Positions 1 through 9,396 are shown, numbered from the stretch's first letter. The stretch is 32,112 nt of DNA from Gemmatimonadota bacterium (GCA_017881445.1 JADGQX010000024.1:1-32112), one strand, 5' to 3'. Numbers and translations are program-made. The notes: a model not told the origin generated them from the sequence alone.

Positions 1-1
1 A

Positions 2-910
2 CCCGCCACAGAGCGGGGCGATCGACCGGACCTTCTCTCCCCGCGGGAGCTCGCGGCCCTGGGCGGGCTGGAGTTCGTGTCGCGGGTGGTGGTGGAGGGC
101 TTCCTGGCCGGGCTGCACCGCTCCCCGCACCGCGGCTTCTCCGTGGAGTTCGCGGAGCATCGCATGTACCAGCCGGGCGACGACCTGCGCTACGTGGACT
201 GGCGCGTCTACGGCCGGTCCGACCGCTACTACATCAAGCAGTTCGAGGAAGAGACCAACCTGCGCTGCTACATCCTGGTCGATGCCAGCGCGTCCATGGC
301 CTGGAGCTCGGCGGGACTGCCGCCCAAGCTCTGGTACGCGCGCCAGCTCGCGGCCTGCCTCGCGCTGCTGCTGCTGCGCCAGGGGGACGCGGTGGGGCTG
401 CTGGCCTTCGACGAAGCGGTGCGGGCCCACATGCCGCCGCGGGGCGGGCGGCTGCGCTTCAGCCACCTGGTCGCGGCGCTGCAGGGGGTGGAGGCGTCGG
501 GGAAGACGGAGGCCGGGAACGCGCTGCGCGACATCGCGGGGCGGCTGCGTCGCCGGGGGCTGGTCGTGCTGCTGTCGGACCTGCTGGTGGACCCGGAGTC
601 CACGCGCCTGGCGATCCAGTTCCTGCGGCACCGCGGCCACGAGGTGCTGGTGTTCCATCTGCTCGACCCGGGCGAGCGCGAGCTGCCCACCGTGCGCGAC
701 GCGCGCTTCGTGGACCCGGAGACGGGCGAGGAGATCCCGGTGAGCGTGGCGGACCTGCGGGTCGAGTACCGCGAGGCCGTGACGCGGGCACTGGAGGAGT
801 GGCGCCTCGCCCTCGTGCCCCAGGGCGTGGACTATACCGTGGTGGAGACGGACCAGCCCATGGTGCACGCGCTGCGCGCGTATATGGCCAAGCGCGAGCG
901 GCTGGGTTGA
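2..910 (+). CDS. DUF58 domain protein, 5'-truncated by the window edge
   Basis: The ORF track starts at GTG 77, but the frame is open to base 2 (..PDLLSPRELAALGGLEFVSR..) and reads as DUF58: VVEGFLAGLHRSPHRGFSVEFAEHRMYQPGDDLRYVDWRVYGRSDRYYIKQFEEETNLRCYILVDASASM. The true start is upstream of the window. Confidence 0.93.
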   Translation, partial: PATERGDRPDLLSPRELAALGGLEFVSRVVVEGFLAGLHRSPHRGFSVEFAEHRMYQPGDDLRYVDWRVYGRSDRYYIKQFEEETNLRCYILVDASASMAWSSAGLPPKLWYARQLAACLALLLLRQGDAVGLLAFDEAVRAHMPPRGGRLRFSHLVAALQGVEASGKTEAGNALRDIAGRLRRRGLVVLLSDLLVDPESTRLAIQFLRHRGHEVLVFHLLDPGERELPTVRDARFVDPETGEEIPVSVADLRVEYREAVTRALEEWRLALVPQGVDYTVVETDQPMVHALRAYMAKRERLG

Positions 911-911
911 C

Positions 912-2897
912 ATGGGATTCCTGAGCCCCCTGCTGCTGGCGCTGGCCGCCGCGGTCGCCATCCCACTGGTGCTGCACCTGTTCCAGCGGCATCAGGGCCC
1001 ACGCATGATCTTCCCCGCGCTCCGCTACCTGCGGCGCGCGGAGAAGGAGAGCGCGCGCCGGATCCGCCTGCGCCAGATCCTGCTGCTGGCGCTGCGCCTG
1101 GCCGTCCTGCTGCTGCTGGCGCTGGCGGCGGCGCGCCCCTACGTGCGGGCGGGCGGCGCCGGTCACGAGCCCACGGCCGCCGTCATCGTGCTGGACAACT
1201 CGCTCTCCACCGGGCTGGTGGTGAACGACCGGCGGGTCCTGGACGAGCTGAAGCGGCGGGGGCTGGAGCTGGTGGCGCAGGCGGCGCCGGACGACCGCTT
1301 CTGGGTGATCCGCGCGGGCGCGCCCTGGGACCCGGCGGTGCCGGGGGATGGCGCGCAGGCGGCCGAGCGGATCCGCACCACCGAGGTGTCGGCGGGCGCG
1401 GCCGACCTGGGCGCCGCCCTGGACCGGGCGCGCTCGCTCCTGGCCGCCGGGGCGGAGCGGCGCGCCCCCGAGATCGACCTGCTGAGCGATCTGCAGGGGT
1501 CCGGACTCCCCGCGCCGGTACCGGCCGGGCGAGGCGCGCCGCCGCTGGTGGCCTGGCTGCCCCACCCGACTATGCCCCCCAACGCGGGCGTGGCGGACGT
1601 GGAAGTGGGCGGGGGACTGGCACCGCGTGCGGGCGTCCGCTCCGTGGTGGACGTGCTCATTTCGGGATCCCGGCGCGATTCCGTCGGCATCCGGCTGACC
1701 CTCGATGGCCGCACCAGCGCCGCCGCCCACGGGGCGCCGGGCTCCACGACCGTGCTGCCCTTCCCCGCCCGCGCCGCCGGCATCGCCACCGGCTTCGTCG
1801 AGGTCGACCCCGACGCCCTGCGCGGCGACGACCGGCGCTACTTCGTCGCCGATGTGCAGCCGCCGCCGCTGGTCGCCCTGACGCAGCCCATGCCTTTCGC
1901 CGAGGCCGCGCTCGCCGTGCTGACCGATGCCGGACGGATCCGGCGCGGCGAGGCCACCGGCGCCGACGTGGTCATCGCCCCCGGCGCCGCGGGCGTCGCG
2001 GGCTCCCCGCCGGGGCGTACGGTGGTGATCGTCGCGCCCGAATCGCCGCTGCAACTGGCGGGCGTGAACCAGCGGCTGGCGCTGATGGGCGCACCCTGGC
2101 GCCTGGGCGAGCCCCAGGGAGCGGGTGAGGCGCGCTTCGACGCCCGCGACACGGCCGACGACCTGGTCCGCGCCCTGGCGGGGGCCCGCGTCCGCCAGCT
2201 CTATCCCCTGCAGCGCCAGGGCGCCGCCGCGGGGGACACGGTGCTGCTCCGCCTGAGCGACGGCTCGCCCTGGGCGGTCCGGGGCTCGCTGCCCTCCGGT
2301 GGCCACTACCTGTTGCTGGCATCGCCGCTCTCCGCCGAGGCGACGACGCTGCCCACCTCGTCCGCCATGGTCCCGCTGCTGGACCGGCTGACCGGCGCCT
2401 GGGCGTCCTCCGCGCCCACGCGCACCGAGGCGCTCCCGGGACAGTTGGTCCCGCTGCCCCCCGGCGCCGATGGCGTCGGGCGGCCGGACGGCGGCCGCGA
2501 GCAGGTGACCGGTGCCGGCTATCGCGCCCCCGGCGTCGCCGGCATCTACAGGATCACCGCCGGCCAGCGACCGATCGGCGCCTTCGCGGTCAACCCGCCA
2601 GCCGCGGAGTCGGACCCGGTCCGCCTCTCGGGGCGGCGGCTGGCGGCGCAGCTCCCCGACTGGGCGCTGGAGACCGCGAACTCCCCCCGCGAGTGGGCCC
2701 GCGATGTGTTCCGCCATCGCCTCGGTCACGAGATCTGGCGGCCGCTGCTGCTGCTCCTGCTGGTCGTCCTCCTGGTGGAGGCGCTGGCCGCGAGCGCCGG
2801 GCGGGGGCGGGGGCGGGGGCGGGCCCCGGCCGCGCGGGCTGCGCCGTTGCGGACCGCCGGGGGGGTAGCGGGCGCCGCCGGAAGCACGGTAGCCTAA
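912..2897 (+). CDS. BatA-like membrane protein (aerotolerance regulator N-terminal domain, VWA-like region, C-terminal TM)
   Basis: N-terminus MGFLSPLLLALAAAVAIPLVLHLFQRHQGPRMIFPALRYLRRAEKES plus TM helix, VIVLDNSLSTG, and a C-terminal hydrophobic helix (WRPLLLLLLVVLLVEALAAS). Follows DUF58 directly. Confidence 0.88.
   Translation: MGFLSPLLLALAAAVAIPLVLHLFQRHQGPRMIFPALRYLRRAEKESARRIRLRQILLLALRLAVLLLLALAAARPYVRAGGAGHEPTAAVIVLDNSLSTGLVVNDRRVLDELKRRGLELVAQAAPDDRFWVIRAGAPWDPAVPGDGAQAAERIRTTEVSAGAADLGAALDRARSLLAAGAERRAPEIDLLSDLQGSGLPAPVPAGRGAPPLVAWLPHPTMPPNAGVADVEVGGGLAPRAGVRSVVDVLISGSRRDSVGIRLTLDGRTSAAAHGAPGSTTVLPFPARAAGIATGFVEVDPDALRGDDRRYFVADVQPPPLVALTQPMPFAEAALAVLTDAGRIRRGEATGADVVIAPGAAGVAGSPPGRTVVIVAPESPLQLAGVNQRLALMGAPWRLGEPQGAGEARFDARDTADDLVRALAGARVRQLYPLQRQGAAAGDTVLLRLSDGSPWAVRGSLPSGGHYLLLASPLSAEATTLPTSSAMVPLLDRLTGAWASSAPTRTEALPGQLVPLPPGADGVGRPDGGREQVTGAGYRAPGVAGIYRITAGQRPIGAFAVNPPAAESDPVRLSGRRLAAQLPDWALETANSPREWARDVFRHRLGHEIWRPLLLLLLVVLLVEALAASAGRGRGRGRAPAARAAPLRTAGGVAGAAGSTVA
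2799..2823 (+). other. Predicted G-quadruplex tract G3-C-G5-C-G5-C-G5-C-G3
   Basis: Sequence gggcgggggcgggggcgggggcggg: five G-runs with 1-nt loops, ~80 nt upstream of the mfd ATG. Confidence 0.7.
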
Positions 2898-2902
2898 TCG
2901 CC

Positions 2903-5900
2903 ATGCACCCGGTCCTCCTCGGCTCCATACGCCGACAGCCCCAGTACGGCGAGCTGCGCGGCCGCCTGCCCGTGCCCGGCTCCGCCCTCGGCATCGCCGG
3001 GCTCGCCGGCTCCGCCCCCGCCCTGGTCGTCGCGGCGCTGGCGGAGGACGAGCCCAACCGGCTCTGGGTCGTGGTGGCGCCCGATCCGCCCGCGGCCGAG
3101 GCCGTCCACGCCGACCTGGAAGCGCTGCTCAACCCCGGCCGGGCTGCCTACTATCCCCAGCGGGAGACGCTCCCCTACGAGGCCGCCGAGCACCACCTGG
3201 AGGTGAGCGGCCTGCGGGTGGAGGCGCTGGAGTCCGTTCTCGCCGGTCGCATCCGCCTGCTCGTCACCACCCCGCGCGCCCTGCAGGAGCGGGCCGAGAT
3301 TCCGTCCGCCCTGGCGGAGATGCGTCTCTCCCTGGCGCTGGGGCAGACCATCGCCCCGGCGACCATGGCCGCCCGGCTCGAGGCCCTCGGCTTCGTGCGC
3401 GTCGCTCTGGTCGAGGGCGTGGGCGAGTACGCCCAGCGCGGCGGCATCGTCGACCTCTTCGGCTTCGGCGCGCCCGAGCCGATCCGGGTCGAGTTCTGGG
3501 GCGACGAGATCGCCAGCATCCGGGCCTTCGACATCCTCGACCAGCGCAGCACCGGCGAGCTGCCCGCCGCCGACGTGCTGCCGGTGGACTTCGCGCGGCC
3601 GACCAGCCGTCCCGAATCCGAATCCGAATCCAGGCGCGTAGCGCCGGAATCCGAATCCGGCAGTCCCCGTGAACACCCGGATTCGGATTCCGCGCCTGCG
3701 GCGCTGGATTCCGCTGCGCTGGATTCGGATTCGCACGACTCCACTCTCCGTCGCTCCCTGCTCGACGTCCTCCCCCGGGACACGCTGCTGGTGGAGATCG
3801 TGGCCGGGCAGGCCGAGCAGGAGTTCGCCCACGTCTGGTCGCAGGTGGTGCACCTGCACGACGCGGAGACGCGCCGGGGCGGCCACCCCGAGGCGCCGCA
3901 GGAGCTCTTCCTCATGCCCGCGCAGGCCGGCCAGCGCCTGGACGGCTTCGGCCGCATCCGCGTGCTGGCGCACGGAGACGCGACCGTGCGCTTCCGCGTC
4001 CGGGAGGCCGAGGCGGTCGAGCGGGACATGGAGGCGCTGGGCGCGCTGCTACGGGTCGGCGCCGCGCGGCGGGAGCAGACGCTGATCCTCTGCGACAACT
4101 CGGGGCAGATGGAGCGGCTGGAGGAGCTCATCGGCGGCAGGCGCGGCGTCGAGGGGCTCCCGCCCGGTACGACCCTGGCCCTGGGGCCGGTCTCCCACGG
4201 CTTCGTGCTGGAGGGCGCTGAGCCCTTCATCCGGGTGCTGACCGACCACGAGATCTTCCAGCGCGACCGGCGCCTGCGGCGGGGACGCCGCTTCCGCGGC
4301 GCCGTCGCCCTGGAGTCGCTGTCGCAGCTCAAACCCGGCGACTACGTGGTGCATATGGATCACGGCGTCGGCCGCTTCCTCCGGCTCGAGCGCGTGCGCG
4401 TGGGCGAGCAAGAGATCGAGGCGCTGGTGCTGGAGTACGCCGGCGGCGAGATCCTGCGGGTCCCCGTCTACCGCCTGGACCTGATCGAGCGCTGGGTCCC
4501 CGACCGGGAGGAGGGCGAGGCGCCCCGCCTGCACAAGATCGGCGGCAAGGCCTGGAAGACGCTGAAGGGCAAGACCGAGAAGGCCATCCAGGAGATGGCG
4601 CTCGAGCTGCTCCAGCTCTACGCCACCCGCCAGCTGGCGGAGCGCCCGGCCTTCGAGGCGGACACCCGCTGGCAGAAGGAGATGGAGTCCTCCTTCCTCT
4701 ACGAGGACACGCCCGACCAGCGCCAGGCGACCGCGGATGTGAAGCGCGACCTCCAGGGCCGCCACCCCATGGACCGCCTGCTCTGCGGCGACGTGGGCTA
4801 CGGCAAGACCGAGATCGCCATCCGGGCCGCCTTCAAGGTGGTGCAGGCGGGGAAGCAGGTGGCCGTGCTCGCCCCCACCACCATCCTGGCCGAGCAGCAC
4901 CTCCACACCTTCCGCCAGCGCCTGGCGGGATTCCCCGTGCGCATCGAGGCGCTCTCCCGCTTCCGCACGCCCAGGGAGCAGGAAGGCATCCTCGCCGCCC
5001 TGGCCGGCGGCGCGGTGGACATCGTCGTGGGTACCCACCGGCTGCTGGAGAAGGACGTCGTCTTCAAGGACATCGGCTTCCTCGTGGTGGACGAGGAACA
5101 GCGCTTCGGCGTCAAGCAGAAGGAGCGCCTCAAGGAGCTCAAGCACAACATCGACGTGCTCTCCATGACGGCGACGCCGATCCCCCGCACGCTCCACTTC
5201 TCGCTCACCGGTCTGCGCGACCTCTCGCTGCTGCAGACGCCGCCGCGGGACCGGATGCCGATCATCACCCACGTACTGCCCTGGGTGGACGAGGTGCTGG
5301 AGGACGCGATCCGGCGCGAGCTGGACCGGGGTGGGCAGGTCTTCTTCGTCCACAACCGCGTGCAGACCATCCAGAACGTGGCCGAGGCCGTGCGCTACCT
5401 CATCCCGGACGCCAGCCTGGCCGTGGCCCACGGCCAGATGGCGCCGGCGGAGCTGGACGACGTCGTCGGCCGCTTCATCGAGGGCCACGTCCAGGTGCTC
5501 GTCACCACGGCCATCATCGAGAACGGCATGGACGTGCCCACGGCCAATACCATGGTCGTGGACCGCGCCGACCAGTTCGGGCTGGCCCAGCTCTACCAGC
5601 TGCGCGGCCGCGTCGGCCGGTCGCATCACCGCGCCTACTGCTACCTCCTCGTCCCCGAGGGTGTGAACGAGGAGGCCGAGCGCCGCCTCCGCATCCTGGA
5701 GCACTTCACCGAGCTCGGCAGCGGCTACGCCATCGCCCTCAAGGACCTGGAGCTACGGGGCGCCGGCAACATCCTGGGCGGCGAGCAGTCCGGCTTCGTC
5801 CACGCCGTCGGCCTCGACACCTACACCCGGCTGCTCGAGGATACCATCGGGCGTCTCAAGGGCGAGAAGAAGGAGCTCTGGCCGCCACCGGACGTGTCCA

Positions 5901-6340
5901 TGGAGGGCGCCGCGTTCCTGCCCGACGCCTACATCCCCGACGCCTCGCAGAAGCTGCACCTCTATCGTCGCATCTCCCGCATGGAGAGCGCCGGCCAGGT
6001 GGCGGCGATCCGCGCCGAGCTGCGCGACCGCTACGGACCCCTCCCGCCGGAGGTGGGACGCCTGCTGGACGCGGCCGCGCTCCGCCTGCTGGGCGCGCAG
6101 CTCGGCGTCGAGCGCGTGCTCCTGCGCGAGCACGAGGCGCGCGTCAACTTCCGCCCCGACGTCAGCCCCCGCCTGACCGCGCTCCAGGGCGCGTTCCGCG
6201 ACCGCCAGCTCGAGGTCGAGGTGCGCCGGGCGGCGCCCCTCTCCATCGTGCTCCGCCGCTACGGCGCCGAGGCTCTCACCGAGACCCTCGCCGGCGCCTT
6301 CGAGCTGCTCGCCGCCGCGGCGCGCGCCCAGGCCGCGTAG
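2903..6340 (+). CDS. mfd: Transcription-repair coupling factor Mfd
   Basis: ATG 2903 (the ORF track extends it upstream). Contains the CarD/RID-like region (LKPGDYVVHMDHGVGRFLRLERV), helicase motifs (LLCGDVGYGKTEIAIRAAFK, VVDEEQRFGVKQKERLK, SMTATPIPRTL, QLRGRVGRS) and the TRG/D7 region. Confidence 0.97.
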   Translation: MHPVLLGSIRRQPQYGELRGRLPVPGSALGIAGLAGSAPALVVAALAEDEPNRLWVVVAPDPPAAEAVHADLEALLNPGRAAYYPQRETLPYEAAEHHLEVSGLRVEALESVLAGRIRLLVTTPRALQERAEIPSALAEMRLSLALGQTIAPATMAARLEALGFVRVALVEGVGEYAQRGGIVDLFGFGAPEPIRVEFWGDEIASIRAFDILDQRSTGELPAADVLPVDFARPTSRPESESESRRVAPESESGSPREHPDSDSAPAALDSAALDSDSHDSTLRRSLLDVLPRDTLLVEIVAGQAEQEFAHVWSQVVHLHDAETRRGGHPEAPQELFLMPAQAGQRLDGFGRIRVLAHGDATVRFRVREAEAVERDMEALGALLRVGAARREQTLILCDNSGQMERLEELIGGRRGVEGLPPGTTLALGPVSHGFVLEGAEPFIRVLTDHEIFQRDRRLRRGRRFRGAVALESLSQLKPGDYVVHMDHGVGRFLRLERVRVGEQEIEALVLEYAGGEILRVPVYRLDLIERWVPDREEGEAPRLHKIGGKAWKTLKGKTEKAIQEMALELLQLYATRQLAERPAFEADTRWQKEMESSFLYEDTPDQRQATADVKRDLQGRHPMDRLLCGDVGYGKTEIAIRAAFKVVQAGKQVAVLAPTTILAEQHLHTFRQRLAGFPVRIEALSRFRTPREQEGILAALAGGAVDIVVGTHRLLEKDVVFKDIGFLVVDEEQRFGVKQKERLKELKHNIDVLSMTATPIPRTLHFSLTGLRDLSLLQTPPRDRMPIITHVLPWVDEVLEDAIRRELDRGGQVFFVHNRVQTIQNVAEAVRYLIPDASLAVAHGQMAPAELDDVVGRFIEGHVQVLVTTAIIENGMDVPTANTMVVDRADQFGLAQLYQLRGRVGRSHHRAYCYLLVPEGVNEEAERRLRILEHFTELGSGYAIALKDLELRGAGNILGGEQSGFVHAVGLDTYTRLLEDTIGRLKGEKKELWPPPDVSMEGAAFLPDAYIPDASQKLHLYRRISRMESAGQVAAIRAELRDRYGPLPPEVGRLLDAAALRLLGAQLGVERVLLREHEARVNFRPDVSPRLTALQGAFRDRQLEVEVRRAAPLSIVLRRYGAEALTETLAGAFELLAAAARAQAA
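3614..3732 (+). repeat. In-frame inverted-repeat hexamer element within mfd
   Basis: (GAATCC)x3 3614-3631, (GAATCC)x2 3647-3658, then (GGATTC)x2 3679-3690, GGATTC 3706-3711, (GGATTC)x2 3721-3732. Small hairpins GGCGC-GTA-GCGCC (3633-3645) and GCGCC-TGC-GGCGC (3692-3704) lie inside the arms. Encodes ESESES..ESES..DSDS..DS..DSDS. Confidence 0.85.
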
Positions 6341-6381
6341 CCCGCGCGGGACCCGCGCCGCCCCCCGGCGGTACAACAGGG

Positions 6382-6403
6382 GGCGCTGGCGAGGCGCTGG
6401 CGA
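6382..6403 (+). repeat. Perfect 11-bp tandem duplication (GGCGCTGGCGA x2)
   Basis: ggcgctggcga|ggcgctggcga in the mfd-ppiC intergenic region. Confidence 0.9.
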
Positions 6404-6477
6404 ATGCCCTAGACTGATCGGCTGTGCACTTGGTTGGTGCAGCCCACTCCGCCCTAGCAGGTCTCGAAGGAGAGACA

Positions 6478-7950
6478 ATGAGGAAGCTCATCCCGCTGCT
6501 CGCGCTGGCCGGCGCGCTGTCGTTCCCGGCATGCGAGAGCTTCGGCCAGGCGCTCGGCGCCCACAAGAACGTGGTGGCACGTGCCGCCGGCCATGACCTG
6601 ACCGTGGACCAGGCGGTCGCGCTCATGAACCAGAACCCGCGTCTGCCGAACCAGCCCGACCTGGTCAACGCGCTGGCCAACCTCTGGGTGGACTACACGC
6701 TGCTGGCCGCGGCGGCGCAGAAGGACTCCACGCTGAAGTCGGTCAACCTGGAGCCGCTGGTCAAGCCCGCGCTGGAGCAGGGGATGGTGTGGAAGCTCCG
6801 GGACAAGGTGATCCACTTCGACACGATGATCTCCGACGCGGACCTTCAGAAGCTGTACCAGGAGCAGTCGCCGGGTACGCAGGTGCGGGCCAGGCACATC
6901 CTGTTCCGGCTGCCGCCGGACGCGACGCCGGTGCAGCGGGACAGCATCCTCAAGCTGGCGCAGTCGGTGCGCGCGCAGGTCGTGGCCTCGGCGGGCAAGA
7001 ACTTCGGCGAGCTGGCGCGGAAGTACAGCGAGGACCCCGGCTCCAAGGCGCAGGGTGGCGAGCTGGGCTTCTTCGCCAAGGGTCAGATGGTGGCACCCTT
7101 CGACGCGGCGGCCTTCAAGCTCCAGCCGGGGGAAGTGAGCGCGCCGGTGGAGACCCCCTTCGGTCTGCACATCATCCAGGTCGAGGAGCGCAAGCAGACG
7201 CCCTTCGAGACGGTGAAGGTGCAGTTCCGGCAGAAGGCGGTGCAGGACCGCGTCCAGCAGGCGGAAACGCAGTACGTGGCGCGCCTCACGGACACGCTCG
7301 GCCTGAAGGTGGCCGATGGCGCCTTCGACGTGGTGCGTGACATCGCCAAGAAGCCGGAGATGAAGCTGGGCGGGCGCGCAGGCGACCGGGCGCTGGTGAC
7401 GTACAAGGGCGGCTCGCTCGCGGCCGGGACGCTCATGGACGTCCTTCGCTCGCTGCCGGCGCAGCAGCGCACGCAGTTCGGCAGCGCGACCGACGACCAG
7501 CTGAAGAACGTGCTGCTGGGGCTCGCTCGCAACCAGGTGCTGATTGCCGAGGCGCGGCGGCAGGGGTTCGCGGCCTCCAAGCAGCAGCAGGACTCGCTCA
7601 CCAACGTGGCGCGCCAGCAGCTGATGGGCGTGGTCCGCAGCGCCGGTCTCATCGGCATCAAGCCGCAGAGTGGCGAGAACGACGAGCAGGCGGTGGAGCG
7701 CAAGGTGCGCTCGCTGGTGGAGGCCGTGGTCAAGGGCGAGCAGAACATCATCCCGCTCGGCCCGCTGGCCTACGCGCTGCGCGAGCAGTTCAGCGGCCAG
7801 GTGTACGACCGGTCCTTCCCCAACGTGGTCGCCAAGGTGCAGGCGACGCGGCCGCCCGTTCCGCCGCAGGGGCTGCAGCTGCCGAACCCGGCGCCCGTGC
7901 CGACGACGACGCCGACCACGACTCCGGCCGCGCCTCCGGCCAAGAAGTGA
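6478..7950 (+). CDS. PpiC/parvulin-type peptidyl-prolyl cis-trans isomerase, exported, possibly lipoprotein
   Basis: ATG 6478 preceded by SD-like gaaggagag. N-terminal signal MRKLIPLLALAGALSFPAC; parvulin domain VRARHILFRLPPDATPVQRDS...FGELARKYSEDPGSKAQGGELGFFAKGQMVAPFDAAAFKLQPGEVSAPVETPFGLHIIQVEER. Confidence 0.93.
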   Translation: MRKLIPLLALAGALSFPACESFGQALGAHKNVVARAAGHDLTVDQAVALMNQNPRLPNQPDLVNALANLWVDYTLLAAAAQKDSTLKSVNLEPLVKPALEQGMVWKLRDKVIHFDTMISDADLQKLYQEQSPGTQVRARHILFRLPPDATPVQRDSILKLAQSVRAQVVASAGKNFGELARKYSEDPGSKAQGGELGFFAKGQMVAPFDAAAFKLQPGEVSAPVETPFGLHIIQVEERKQTPFETVKVQFRQKAVQDRVQQAETQYVARLTDTLGLKVADGAFDVVRDIAKKPEMKLGGRAGDRALVTYKGGSLAAGTLMDVLRSLPAQQRTQFGSATDDQLKNVLLGLARNQVLIAEARRQGFAASKQQQDSLTNVARQQLMGVVRSAGLIGIKPQSGENDEQAVERKVRSLVEAVVKGEQNIIPLGPLAYALREQFSGQVYDRSFPNVVAKVQATRPPVPPQGLQLPNPAPVPTTTPTTTPAAPPAKK

Positions 7951-7953
7951 GTG

Positions 7954-7980
7954 CGCCGCGCCAGGAACACCGGCGCGGCG
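7954..7980 (+). other. Stable hairpin: 9-bp stem CGCCGCGCC / GGCGCGGCG
   Basis: Perfect inverted repeat with a 9-nt loop starting 4 nt after the stop of the preceding CDS. Confidence 0.6.
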
Positions 7981-7995
7981 GAGGGATATTAGACC

Positions 7996-8029
7996 GGGGC
8001 CGGTGCTCGCGCCGGCCCCATCCCTTTTT
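7996..8029 (+). terminator. Rho-independent terminator
   Basis: GGGGCCGG-tgctcgcg-CCGGCCCC followed by atcccTTTTT. Confidence 0.8.
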
Positions 8030-8045
8030 CGGTACTGTGGTGCGC

Positions 8046-9383
8046 ATGATTCACTCTCGTATCTGCGTGGCCTTGCTGGCACTGGCGGCGCTCGTCCCAC
8101 TCGGTGCCCGGCCCGCTGCCGCGCAGGAAACCGCGCCCGTCAACTCGGAGTCGCTCGATCGCATACTCGCGGTGGTGGGCGACAGCGTCATCACCGAGAT
8201 GAACATCGAGGAGGACCTGCTGCGCCTCCAGGCGCAGGGGCAGCTTCCCAAGGACGCCACGCCCGCGCAGATCGCGACCGTCCGGCACCAGCTGCTGGAC
8301 GGTCGGGTGAACGATCTCGTGCTGCTCGAGGCGGCCGCGCGCGACACCACCCTCAAGGTCCCGCCCGAAGAGGTCACGTCCAAGGCGCAGCAGCAGCTCG
8401 ATGCCATGCAGCACAACTTCCCCTCGACGGACGCGTTCAACCAGGCGCTGGCGGCCCAGGCGCTCACGCTCTCCGAGTATCGCCAGCAGCTCGAGAGCGA
8501 CGCGCGCCGCGCCGCCCTGGTGCAGCGGTACCTGGAGAAGGTGCAGCGCGATCGCAAGCCGCCCACGCCCACCGAGACGCAGATCCGCAGCTTCTTCGAC
8601 GAGCAGAAGGCCCAGCTGGGGGAGCGGCCGGCGACGGTCACCTTCGAGCAGGTCGTGGTCGCGCCCACCCCAGGTGACTCGGCCAAGAGGGCCGCCCTGG
8701 CCCAGGCCGACTCGATCCTCGGGCGGATCCGTTCGGGCGACGACTTCGGCGCCCTGGCCAAGCGCTTTTCGGACGATCCCGGCAGCAAGGAGAAGGGCGG
8801 CGATCTCGGCTGGTTCCGCCGCGGCCAGATGGTCGAGGCCTTCGAGAATGCCGCCTACAGCATGGCGCCCGGCCAGGTCAGCGGCGTGGTCGAGAGCCCG
8901 TTCGGCTACCACATCATCAAGCTGGAGAAGGTCCGCGGCGCCGAACGCTCCGCCCGCCACATCCTGATCAAGGCTGCGGTCACGCCCGAGGACACGGTCC
9001 GGGCCCGCCGCACGGCCGACAACGTGGCCGCGAAGCTGAAGGATGGCACGGTACCCTTCGACACCCTCGTCGCCCGCTACAACGATCCGAGCGAGACGCA
9101 GACGCGGGTCGGTCCCTATCCCACGGCCAAGCTGCCGCCGCCCTACGACACCGAGCTGGCCAAAGCCAAGTCGGGGCAGGTCCTCGGACCGTTCCGCCTC
9201 AGCGGCGCGGATCCCGTGAAGTGGGCCGTGGTCAAGGTGGACGAGGTCAAGGCGGCGGGCGAGTACTCGCTGGAGGATCCGGCCACGCGCGAGCAGGTCC
9301 GCGACCAGGTGCAGCGCCAGCTGCTGATGGACGAGATCATCGGCGACCTCAAGCGCCGTACCTTCGTGGACATCCGTTCCTAG
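8046..9383 (+). CDS. SurA-like periplasmic peptidyl-prolyl isomerase/chaperone
   Basis: Signal peptide MIHSRICVALLALAALVPLGARPAAAQ; SurA N-like region (DRILAVVGDSVITEMNIEEDLLR...); parvulin motif DDFGALAKRFSDDPGSKEKGGDLGWFRRGQMVEAFENAAYSMAPGQVSGVVESPFGYHIIKLE; a second, less typical rotamase-like segment after RSARHILIK. Confidence 0.92.
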   Translation: MIHSRICVALLALAALVPLGARPAAAQETAPVNSESLDRILAVVGDSVITEMNIEEDLLRLQAQGQLPKDATPAQIATVRHQLLDGRVNDLVLLEAAARDTTLKVPPEEVTSKAQQQLDAMQHNFPSTDAFNQALAAQALTLSEYRQQLESDARRAALVQRYLEKVQRDRKPPTPTETQIRSFFDEQKAQLGERPATVTFEQVVVAPTPGDSAKRAALAQADSILGRIRSGDDFGALAKRFSDDPGSKEKGGDLGWFRRGQMVEAFENAAYSMAPGQVSGVVESPFGYHIIKLEKVRGAERSARHILIKAAVTPEDTVRARRTADNVAAKLKDGTVPFDTLVARYNDPSETQTRVGPYPTAKLPPPYDTELAKAKSGQVLGPFRLSGADPVKWAVVKVDEVKAAGEYSLEDPATREQVRDQVQRQLLMDEIIGDLKRRTFVDIRS

Positions 9384-9396
9384 CGACGAGGTCCCC

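Noticed and set aside
459-2729. 756-aa minus-strand ORF, and many other long antisense or alternate-frame ORFs in the track (e.g. 4049-5704, 6454-8100, 7989-9701, 17690-19630, 25292-26782).
   Set aside because: They are antisense to genes with clear family motifs, have Arg/Gly/His/Ala-rich composition, and are expected from very high GC content at third positions.
7954-8029. Tandem hairpins tested as an ANTAR two-hairpin antitermination target for the ANTAR regulator in this window.
   Set aside because: Loop lengths are 9 and 8 nt rather than hexaloops.
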